From positions 1 through 20,305 of the forward strand of contig DXXH01000045.1 of the NCBI GenBank assembly GCA_019416395.1: a stretch of 20,305 nucleotides of DNA, written 5' to 3'. The translations under genes and the position numbers were made by a program. The notes under the pieces were generated by a model, which worked only from the letters and a program-made list of their open reading frames with translations, had not been told where the DNA came from and did not search any database. The stretch's first letter is position 1. Every line of letters starts with the position of its first letter. This DNA is from Clostridiales bacterium. Lineage in GTDB: Bacteria; Bacillota; Clostridia; Oscillospirales; Acutalibacteraceae. Below are positions 14,762 to 20,305 of this stretch, one piece after another.

Positions 14762-15196
14762 TTACAGGTAGGTCTGCATATTGTGTGCCAGATTTTCTTC
14801 CAGCCCGATCAGCCGTTTGGCGATGTCCTTGGCTTGTTCCTCAGCCGCCTCGTACTGGTTCAAATAGCGGTTCAAAGATTTTACCCCCATGTTGCACCCA
14901 TCGGTAATCAGGTCGGCCACAGTTTTATCGCTTTCTTCCAAGGTGAGCATCACGTTGGTTTTTACCCAGGACATACCTTTGGCCATGGGATTGGGCTCCT
15001 TGCCCTGGTCGCCGTACCGGGCCAGCATAGCGTGGGTTTCGTCCCCCAGTTTGCCGTGGGCAGACCGGCATTTTTCCAAAGATCCCCGTAGGTTGCTGTT
15101 CTTTACCTTGGGCAGCACCTCATCGATGGAGCTTACTCCCATTTTAATACCCGCATTGCACTCCCGTAAAAGTTTGATGGTATCTTCTTCGATCAT
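14762..15196 (-). CDS. DUF2383/ferritin-like helical bundle protein
   Basis: A 144-residue, almost wholly helical cytosolic protein that I match to the DUF2383-type ferritin-like group by its pattern: LLRECNAGIKMGVSSIDEVL, a second helix with EKCRSAHGKLGDETH (41-55), a WVKTNVMLTLEESDKTVADLITDGCNMG helix, and a final EEQAKDIAKRLIGLEENL helix. Glu and His residues could bind metal, but the full di-iron ligand set of true ferritins is not evident. ATG 15196 is preceded by AAGGGGGATTATC; the open frame continues to 15256, but the operator-like palindrome lies within that extension, making the shorter start likely. It is a single-gene unit ending before the tspO leader. Function unknown. Confidence 0.75.
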   Translation of the reverse strand: MIEEDTIKLLRECNAGIKMGVSSIDEVLPKVKNSNLRGSLEKCRSAHGKLGDETHAMLARYGDQGKEPNPMAKGMSWVKTNVMLTLEESDKTVADLITDGCNMGVKSLNRYLNQYEAAEEQAKDIAKRLIGLEENLAHNMQTYL

Positions 15197-15209
15197 GATA
15201 ATCCCCCTT

Positions 15210-15226
15210 TGCGAAACGGTTTCACA
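15210..15226 (-). promoter_or_regulatory. Operator-like palindrome at the start of the DUF2383-like gene
   Basis: TGTGAAACCGTTTCGCA (minus strand) has two arms matching at 7 of 8 positions around a single centre base, with GAAAC/GTTTC perfect. It resembles LacI-family or CcpA-type operators. A CATACT -10-like box lies just upstream (15236-15231) without a clear -35. The site would then cover the transcription start, a blocking position. Confidence 0.5.
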
Positions 15227-15261
15227 GCCTAGTATGCCCTTTTGTTTTCCCTGCATTCCAC

Positions 15262-15298
15262 AAAAAAACGCCTTCCGGAATTTTCCAGAAGGCGTTTT
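15262..15298 (-). terminator. Terminator of the Na/Pi cotransporter gene
   Basis: An 11-bp stem (15265-15275 with 15288-15298), with two further GC pairs inside, is followed on the minus strand by T7 (15268-15262). It lies 24 bp after the cotransporter stop. The plus-strand side also ends in TTTT, but no plus-strand gene approaches. Confidence 0.9.
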
Positions 15299-15321
15299 GC
15301 ATTTTGCTTTGAATGGTTCCC

Positions 15322-16980
15322 TTACGCTTTTAAAGCCACGGCTTGTTTCGGTACCAGCTCTTGACCGATGTTCAAAATGTGGTCGCCAATTCGTTCGAAA
15401 TCGGTGAGCATCTCAGAATAGAGCGTGCAGGCTTCGTCGGAACAGGTTCCTTCCCGCAGCCGCACCATTTGGTTCTGCCGGAATTCCAAAGTCATGTCGT
15501 CAATTTTCTGCTCAAAGCCCTCGATCTCTTTTAAGGCTTCCGCAGGCAGCCGGCTCATATCCCCCAAAACCTGAATGGCTTTCAGACTGGTTTCCCGCAT
15601 GGCCCGGATTTCCGCTTTGGCCTTTTGGGAGAACCCAATGTGCTTTTGCTCCAACAGCTGGGTGTATTCGCAAATGTTGACGGCGTGGTCGCCGATCCGT
15701 TCCAGGTTGCTGGAAATTTTAAAGAAAGCGCTGACTTGCTCGGAGTCCTGGGGGTTGGTTTCAAATACAATAATGTGGGAAATGTACCGGGAAATTTCCT
15801 GGTTCAAATAGTCGATGTATTCCTCGGTTTCTTCCACCTGTTCCAGCCGGGAAGGAGTACCTTCCAAAACGGCCTGATAGCTTTCGTCCACATTTTTCAA
15901 AACCATTTCCGCCATGCGGGCCAGCTCACGCTGAACGCCATTGACCACAATGGCGGAAGTACCCACATGATGCTCGGCGGACAGCTGATCCACGGGCTTG
16001 ATATAAAGCAGCTGGTGCACACCGTTTTCCGCAGCTTCCGTGGGCTTTTCCGGGAGAATCCGGGTGGCCAGCTTGGCCAGATAGCCGCCGAAGGGAAGCA
16101 GCAGCAGAGTGGTGACAATGTTAAATAAGGTGTGCATGTTGGCGATCTGGGCAGAAGGGTTGTCCGGTGTCCAACTGCTTACCAAGTCGGTCAAGGGGGT
16201 GAAAATGCACACGATGGTGAAAAGGATGGTGCCAATGATGTTGAACATCAAGTGAATGATGGTGGTGCGCTTGGCGTTACGGCTGGTGCCGATAGAGGCC
16301 AGCACAGCGGTAATGCAGGTGCCGATATTTTGGCCGAACAACACAAACACCGCGTTGGACAAGCCAATTACACCACTGCTGGCCAAGGCCTGTAAAATAC
16401 CCACCGAAGCGGAAGAAGATTGGATAATGGCCGTGAATATTGCGCCGGCCAGGATACCCAGCAAGGGATTGCTGAACTGGGTCAGCAGACTGACAAAGGT
16501 CTCGGACTCACGCAACGGGGCCATGGAAGAACTCATCATATCCATGCCGATGAACAAGATGCCCAGTCCGGCGATAATCTGACCGTAATAGCGGACACTG
16601 GCTTTTTTGATAAACACCACAAGCAAGACGCCGATAAAGGCGAAGAGGGGAGCGATGGCTCCCACGTCCAAGGCGATGAGCTGGCCGGTGATGGTGGTGC
16701 CGATGTTGGCGCCCATGATAACCCAAACGGCTTGGCGCAGCGTCATCATGCCGGAGTTGACAAAGCCCACTACCATGACAGTGGTGGCGGATGAAGACTG
16801 TACCACTGCAGTAATGCCGGCGCCCACAAGTACGCCCAAAATCGGGTTGGACGTCAAACGTTCCAAAATGCGTTTCATGCGGTTGCCCGCAGCCGCTTCC
16901 AGACCGGAACCCATCATCTGCATACCATACAGGAAGAGTCCCAAGCCTCCCAGCAGCATCAATAGATTTGTGATTGTCAT
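15322..16980 (-). CDS. Na+/phosphate cotransporter family protein with C-terminal PhoU-like domain
   Basis: A 552-residue membrane protein of the NptA/YjbB (Na/Pi-cotransporter II) family. The inverted-repeat core carries the two signature QSSSA motifs, at 61-65 and 187-191, each inside a re-entrant hydrophobic hairpin, along with GANIGTTIT (90-98) and GQNIGTCIT (216-224). Membrane segments occupy residues 1-305. Residues 345-545 are a cytosolic PhoU-like helical domain with ERIGDH motifs at 427-432 and 529-534. In characterised relatives such proteins move phosphate with sodium, often as efflux or overflow, and the PhoU part regulates them. ATG 16980 follows AAGGGG at a rather long spacing. 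The long leader contains a short ORF and a terminator, so expression is probably attenuated. Confidence 0.93.
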   Translation of the reverse strand: MTITNLLMLLGGLGLFLYGMQMMGSGLEAAAGNRMKRILERLTSNPILGVLVGAGITAVVQSSSATTVMVVGFVNSGMMTLRQAVWVIMGANIGTTITGQLIALDVGAIAPLFAFIGVLLVVFIKKASVRYYGQIIAGLGILFIGMDMMSSSMAPLRESETFVSLLTQFSNPLLGILAGAIFTAIIQSSSASVGILQALASSGVIGLSNAVFVLFGQNIGTCITAVLASIGTSRNAKRTTIIHLMFNIIGTILFTIVCIFTPLTDLVSSWTPDNPSAQIANMHTLFNIVTTLLLLPFGGYLAKLATRILPEKPTEAAENGVHQLLYIKPVDQLSAEHHVGTSAIVVNGVQRELARMAEMVLKNVDESYQAVLEGTPSRLEQVEETEEYIDYLNQEISRYISHIIVFETNPQDSEQVSAFFKISSNLERIGDHAVNICEYTQLLEQKHIGFSQKAKAEIRAMRETSLKAIQVLGDMSRLPAEALKEIEGFEQKIDDMTLEFRQNQMVRLREGTCSDEACTLYSEMLTDFERIGDHILNIGQELVPKQAVALKA

Positions 16981-17033
16981 ACCTCAATTTCCCCTTCTTT
17001 CGCAAGCTTCAACAGAAAAAGCGATTCCCGCAC

Positions 17034-17088
17034 AAAAAGAAAAGCACGACCGGCACCTGCTGCCAAAGGCAGCGGCGCTGGGCCGTGC
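17034..17088 (-). terminator. Intrinsic terminator (attenuator) in the leader of the Na/Pi cotransporter gene
   Basis: Reading the minus strand, GCACG (17088-17084) pairs with CGTGC (17048-17044). Inside are GCGCC/GGTGC and a GCTGCC/GGCAGC top stem, and then a T-rich tract TTTTCTTTTT (17043-17034). It lies five bases after the stop of the 21-codon ORF and 53 bases before the cotransporter ATG, with no second promoter visible between, so it must be read through for the transporter to be made. Confidence 0.82.
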
Positions 17089-17093
17089 AATAA

Positions 17094-17159
17094 TTACTTT
17101 TTAGAAAAGCTTTCTTGAGAAAGCATACCCGGGGCAATGCCTTTTCCGGCTGGATCCAT
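17094..17159 (-). CDS. Short leader ORF (21 codons) upstream of the Na/Pi cotransporter gene
   Basis: An ATG at 17159 with a perfect AAGGAG ribosome binding site 7 nt upstream (17172-17167) opens a 21-codon frame that begins MDPAGKGIAPGM and ends in FSKK before TAA at 17094. Another in-frame ATG at 17165 is too close to the ribosome binding site. A good promoter lies 51 bp upstream. The last codons overlap a small hairpin (17109-17124), and the stop lies just before the attenuator. This is the layout of a regulatory leader peptide, though no run of identical codons reveals an amino-acid signal. It could also be a stand-alone small protein ending at that terminator. I do not recognise the peptide. 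Confidence 0.6.
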   Translation of the reverse strand: MDPAGKGIAPGMLSQESFSKK

Positions 17160-17209
17160 GACCATTCTCCTTGCATCAAATCACATTTTCCAACAATCCT
17201 AATAAATTC

Positions 17210-17238
17210 ATTATACGGGGGAGTTGGGAAAATCACAA
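17210..17238 (-). promoter_or_regulatory. SigA promoter of the leader ORF / Na/Pi cotransporter unit
   Basis: Minus-strand TTGTGA (17238-17233), 17-nt spacer and perfect TATAAT (17215-17210). The start would be near 17203, giving a 220-nt leader before the cotransporter. The remaining interval to 17311 is AT-rich and holds no recognisable gene. Confidence 0.82.
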
Positions 17239-17311
17239 GTTTTTTTCTGGAATTTTACAAAAATTTAACGCAAGAAATTTCACAGCCCGGTTTGTCGGAC
17301 TTACCCCAGGC

Positions 17312-18442
17312 TCAAAAGACTCTGTTCAGTAGCACGTATTCCAGAAGGAGCAGCGCTAACAGAGCTACATTGCTCACGGTGAACCAAATAAAGTATGCCC
17401 GCCGTTTTTCCGGATATTCCTGGGTTACCTGCTTGTAGGAGATCAGACTGGCCATGGATGCAATCAGTGTTCCCAGCCCGCCGATGTTGCAGCCGATCAG
17501 CAAGGCATCCCATTGCTGGGTAAACCCGGAAAGAAGCAGGGCAGCAGGCACATTGCTGATGACCTGGCAGGCTAGCACGGATACTCCGGCCACCCGGCCT
17601 TCCAAAACGGATACCAGGAAATTTTGAAACCAGGAGATGGCGGACAGATTGCCGATAAACACGAAAAAGGCCACAAAGGTGCCCAACAGGGAATAGTCCA
17701 CCGACTGCAGCAGCTTCCTGTCCTTGATCAGCAGGAAGACCAGCACGATTCCGGCGATTGCCAGGGCTGGCACCAAATTGAAGATTCCCAGCAAACACAG
17801 CAGAAATCCCGCGGTGCTCCAGCGTAGGTTGGCTGCACTGCCTAACTGGGCTTTCACAGGAAGCTGTTCCACAGGTTGGGATTTCCGCAAAAACAGCAGG
17901 ACTACCAGACAAATTCCGGAGAAGACCACATAGGGCAGCATAACGCCGCAAAGCTCCCAAAAGCTCATACCGGAGCGGGAATAGAGGTAGAGGTTTTGTG
18001 GGTTGCCCATAGGGGTCAGCATGCTGCCCAGATTGGCGGCCAGCGTCTGCATGGCGGCCATGGGCACCACCAGCTCTTCCCGTTGGGCCAGTTTTAGCAC
18101 TGCTATGCCAAAGGGCACAAAGGTGATCAGGGAAACGTCATTGGTGATGACCATGCTGCACACAAAGGGCAGAAATACCAGTACCGCCAGCATGGCCCGG
18201 GTGGCATGGATCCGTTTCAGCAGCGCGCTGCCCACAAACTGGAACAGCCCTTCTTTCTGAAACCCCTTCATCACGGCCATCAGGCTGAAAAGCAGGGCTA
18301 AGGTGTCCCAATCGATGTAAGAGAGGTAGGCGGGGTTAGGGGGCACGAAAAATGAGGAAGCAATGGCCAATACAATGGCTGCGGAAAGAACAACCTCACG
18401 TTTGGCGAAGGCCCATACCCGTCCTGCCCAAAGGCGTATCAC
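17312..18442 (-). CDS. SLC13/ArsB-NhaD superfamily permease
   Basis: A 376-residue polytopic membrane protein of the ion transporter (citrate/arsenite/Na+-H+ antiporter NhaD) superfamily, CitMHS-like. About ten hydrophobic segments are arranged in two halves. The superfamily motifs are visible: TNDVSLITFVPFG near residue 100 in the first half, followed by GSMLTPMGNPQNLYLY near 138, and ISNVPAALLL near 298 in the second half. It is somewhat shorter than typical members (about 420). The start is GTG 18442, about 9 nt after GGAGGG, and overlaps the nucleoside hydrolase stop by 4 bp (GTGA). The substrate cannot be assigned; the family carries mostly anions such as dicarboxylates or arsenite, which does not fit a nucleoside hydrolase partner in any simple way. 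Confidence 0.85.
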   Translation of the reverse strand: MIRLWAGRVWAFAKREVVLSAAIVLAIASSFFVPPNPAYLSYIDWDTLALLFSLMAVMKGFQKEGLFQFVGSALLKRIHATRAMLAVLVFLPFVCSMVITNDVSLITFVPFGIAVLKLAQREELVVPMAAMQTLAANLGSMLTPMGNPQNLYLYSRSGMSFWELCGVMLPYVVFSGICLVVLLFLRKSQPVEQLPVKAQLGSAANLRWSTAGFLLCLLGIFNLVPALAIAGIVLVFLLIKDRKLLQSVDYSLLGTFVAFFVFIGNLSAISWFQNFLVSVLEGRVAGVSVLACQVISNVPAALLLSGFTQQWDALLIGCNIGGLGTLIASMASLISYKQVTQEYPEKRRAYFIWFTVSNVALLALLLLEYVLLNRVF

Positions 18443-19383
18443 AGTTGATTCCCTCCCAGTGAGGAGAGTTTTTGGAAGAGATCTTGGAACAACTCGTCCC
18501 GTTCAATGTAATAGACATACTTGATGGGGAAGCGGGTCTTGTCAAAGCTGTAGTGGTGGTCGTACTGGAAAATGGGGCTGGGTTCCAAACGATCCCGCAT
18601 AAACCGGCCACCCATCAGCCAGGCCACAGCGGTCACGTCCCAGATGGGCCGGCTCCAGCAGGGTCCGGCTCCCCAGGCCTTTTGAGATTCCTCGACCAGA
18701 GTGACCAGATAATCCCCCAAGGGGTTCTTTCCCCAGAGGTGCTGCCGAAGCTCCGGCCCGCTGACTCGGAACGCCGAGACCACGCCCTGACAGGGAAGCT
18801 GTACAATAGCGGCGCCGCTGTCGAAAACCACCCGGTCAGCGGCAACGTCCTGCTGGGCGTTAAACTCCCGGTTGTCCGGCCAGTCCCAAGCGTGGCCCCC
18901 AAGCCAGACCAGCACAATTTTGTCGGTGATGGAAGGTTCTAGCAGCAGTGCGGAAGCAATATTGGTCAGCGCCCCGATAGCCACCACATATAGGGGGGCT
19001 TCCGGGGAATACCCCATGGCCCGGTTGGCCAAATCTTCCGCTGCAGGGGAGCGCACCGGCGTTTTCTCATCAGGCAGGTAGTTTGTAGAACCTTTGAAAA
19101 CAGCCTCTTTGTAAGAATCGCAGTGGGCCAGTTCCAGCAATTTTAAAATTTCCTCATAGCTTTTTTCCATGCCGTCCGCCGGACTGGTGGAATTTTCGTT
19201 GAAGAAGGGAGCGGCGTAAATGGCTTTGACGTTCAGTTTCTCCCGGGCAGCAAGCATGTAGGAAAGGGCAAATTGGTCGTCCACTTCATTGGCGGTGTCG
19301 GTATCCAGGACCACGTCCACAGGGCCTTGGGGGGATTCCAGCCGTTCCAGAAGAGAGGCTGAAAAGGATTTTTTGCAGGACAT
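18439..19383 (-). CDS. Nucleoside hydrolase (IU-NH family), atypical
   Basis: A 314-residue calcium-dependent N-ribohydrolase-family protein that would split nucleosides into ribose and base. The N-terminal metal site is DTDTANEVDD (27-36), that is DxDx5DD, two residues longer than the classic DxDxxxDD. GALTNIA (137-143) and EFNAQQDVAA (173-182) match the family ribose-binding region. Near the C-terminus the expected His-Asp pair is Trp248-Asp249 (PIWDVTAVAW): the metal-ligand Asp remains, but the general-acid His is absent, so substrate choice or chemistry may differ. I choose ATG 19383, preceded by GAGAGGAG, rather than the GTG at 19410, which lies upstream of that ribosome binding site. 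The gene is coupled to the permease downstream. Confidence 0.88.
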   Translation of the reverse strand: MSCKKSFSASLLERLESPQGPVDVVLDTDTANEVDDQFALSYMLAAREKLNVKAIYAAPFFNENSTSPADGMEKSYEEILKLLELAHCDSYKEAVFKGSTNYLPDEKTPVRSPAAEDLANRAMGYSPEAPLYVVAIGALTNIASALLLEPSITDKIVLVWLGGHAWDWPDNREFNAQQDVAADRVVFDSGAAIVQLPCQGVVSAFRVSGPELRQHLWGKNPLGDYLVTLVEESQKAWGAGPCWSRPIWDVTAVAWLMGGRFMRDRLEPSPIFQYDHHYSFDKTRFPIKYVYYIERDELFQDLFQKLSSLGGNQL

Positions 19384-19462
19384 AAACAGGTGTCTCCTCT
19401 CAATGGTCACTCCTGGGGCAGCGCACAGCCGGTCGATCGGATTTCATCGAACCTTGTTGGGG

Positions 19463-19520
19463 CCGCCGGACAGGAAGTGAGCCGGCGGTCTGGAAAATTT
19501 TGTCCTCAGTTGCCGCCGGC
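19463..19520 (-). promoter_or_regulatory. Leader with mutually exclusive hairpins before the nucleoside hydrolase gene
   Basis: Three GC-rich arms occur in the roughly 150-nt leader. In minus-strand order they are A GCCGGCGG (19520-19513), B CCGCCGGC (19488-19481) and C CCGGCGG (19469-19463). B can pair with A (8 bp, 24-nt loop) or with C (7 bp, 11-nt loop), but not with both. No T tract follows either hairpin, so any control would more likely act on translation or RNA stability. Confidence 0.5.
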
Positions 19521-19538
19521 TGTAGTTTTTCTCCGAAC

Positions 19539-19567
19539 ATTGTACCACGGTCCCGGGTCCCCGTCTA
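19539..19567 (-). promoter_or_regulatory. SigA-type promoter of the nucleoside hydrolase/permease operon
   Basis: Minus-strand TACAAT (19544-19539) with TAGACG (19567-19562) 17 nt upstream. The -10 box is good and the -35 moderate. The start would be near 19532, giving the long structured leader. Confidence 0.7.
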
Positions 19568-19587
19568 CCTCTCCAGGGGCCGAAATG

Positions 19588-19639
19588 AAAAAAAGAGGAC
19601 CCACTGCCTACAACGGCTGTGAGTCCTCGGCCTTTTTTT
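19588..19639. terminator. Terminator after the partial beta-helix gene
   Basis: GAGGAC (19595-19600) pairs with GTCCTC (19623-19628), with CAC/GTG and GCC/GGC continuing the stem inside. A7 (19588-19594) on the left gives the minus strand its T tract; T7 (19633-19639) on the right would serve the plus strand. It ends the minus-strand gene whose stop is at 19648. Confidence 0.85.
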
Positions 19640-19647
19640 CGGGTGTA

Positions 19648-20305
19648 TTACCACAAAGGCTTTTCAGCGTCTGACTTGGAAGCGAAAGGTCCAGGGATTA
19701 CCAGAGTACCCCGATGCCCGCCAAAATAGTCCTGGTCAAAGGTGATGGGCGTTCCATCAGGATTTTCATAGGATTCTTCTGGCTCGAAGGCTTGACCCAG
19801 GGTGCCGGTGAAAACCATCTCGTTTTGAAAGCCTTCCAGGAAGTCGTACACATTGGTGGACAAGGTGGGTTTGCCGTCTTTGAAAACCAGATTGACTTCC
19901 ACGGGGTGCTGTGTATCCACCAAGCCGTCCTGTTCCTGGCTCCAGGCTTTGGCCCCGTTAAAATAGGCGTTGCCCTTGCACCACACAGGCAGGTGGGAAT
20001 CGTGGGCAGGAGCCAGTTTGCTCATGTTGGGGGTATCCGTATCCATATCGAATTGAGCGATCCATTCTTCGTAGGTGGGATAGCCTTCCCATACGTGGGT
20101 GCCCACTTCCCGGTTTTCCAGATCTTTGCCGTCGTCGCTGTCGTGAAGGATCACCAGTGGTTCACTGGGCCATTTTTGCACAAAGATGTTGTTGTAAAAC
20201 CGGTCGTCGCCGTGGAGAATGGTCATGAAGCCCATCACTTCCGTGCGGTGGGGGATATGGTAGGGGGTATACCGGGGGCCGGTACCGTCCCCTACACAGG
20301 TGAGG
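19648..20305 (-). CDS. C-terminal part of a probable right-handed beta-helix / GH141-like protein (runs off window)
   Basis: The frame is open through the window edge, so the start is missing; about 218 residues are visible. The upstream part reads GTGPRYTPYHIPHRTEVMGF, continuing into HGDDRFYNNIFVQ, then a WEGYPTYEEW segment, WCKGNAYFNGAKAW, and a strand-rich tail with GGHRGTLVIPGPFAS. The repeating short-strand pattern, the DDRFYNNIFV turn and the GNAYFNGAK turn are what I associate with right-handed parallel beta-helix carbohydrate-active proteins of the GH141 kind. The visible part includes the last helix coils plus a C-terminal beta domain. The internal GTG/ATG near 20238 is not a start: no ribosome binding site precedes it and coding continues upstream. 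Family assignment is moderate; substrate unknown. Confidence 0.6.
   Translation of the reverse strand, partial: LTCVGDGTGPRYTPYHIPHRTEVMGFMTILHGDDRFYNNIFVQKWPSEPLVILHDSDDGKDLENREVGTHVWEGYPTYEEWIAQFDMDTDTPNMSKLAPAHDSHLPVWCKGNAYFNGAKAWSQEQDGLVDTQHPVEVNLVFKDGKPTLSTNVYDFLEGFQNEMVFTGTLGQAFEPEESYENPDGTPITFDQDYFGGHRGTLVIPGPFASKSDAEKPLW

Overview
The window looks like chromosome of a Gram-positive gut-type Clostridia, most likely Oscillospiraceae-like. This rests on several signs: a moderately GC-rich sequence with strong AGGAGG-type ribosome binding sites and frequent GTG/TTG starts, TTGACA-17-TATAAT promoters, a lipobox lipoprotein, an ECF transporter S component without its own ATPases, a DUF134 regulator and short intrinsic terminators. 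I cannot name a genus. There is no phage, transposase, CRISPR, rRNA or tRNA, so this is mostly housekeeping and nutrient-handling chromosome with some unusual regulatory leaders.

Left part (1-4130, plus strand): an upstream terminator, the chaperone HtpG, a CPBP-family membrane protease carrying a 39-bp tandem-repeat Pro/Gln-rich N-terminus, and the tRNA adenosine deaminase TadA, which overlaps the protease gene by 4 bp. A symmetrical terminator separates them from a minus-strand block.

Minus block 4141-10154: an acyl-CoA thioesterase with its own promoter; a 108-bp tandem repeat (2.4 copies); a large multi-domain redox protein (CoA-disulfide-reductase-like flavoprotein, rhodanese, siroheme/4Fe-4S half domain and 2x[4Fe-4S] ferredoxin) co-transcribed behind a DUF134 regulator; and a Tet(M)-like ribosomal-protection-type GTPase broken by a one-base frameshift in a G5 run.

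Plus block 10225-14090: feoA and feoB (ferrous iron uptake) with a terminator-like hairpin between them. A strong promoter follows, then a cobalamin riboswitch, then a lipoprotein with a transcobalamin-like DUF4430 domain and an overlapping ECF S component. This is a coherent candidate B12 capture and uptake operon.

Right part (14122-20305, minus strand): TspO, a small DUF2383/ferritin-like protein with an operator-like palindrome at its start, and a Na+/phosphate cotransporter with a PhoU-like tail. The cotransporter is preceded by a promoter, a 21-codon ORF and an intrinsic terminator, which is the layout of an attenuator. Next come an ArsB/NhaD/SLC13-type permease translationally coupled to an atypical nucleoside hydrolase behind a structured leader, and finally the C-terminal part of a probable beta-helix carbohydrate-active protein running off the window.

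Most interesting for follow-up: the B12 riboswitch/lipoprotein/S-component operon, the multi-domain sulfur/nitrogen redox fusion, the short-ORF attenuator before the phosphate transporter, and the 108-bp repeats. All functional statements come from reading sequence and recalling family motifs; no database search was run.
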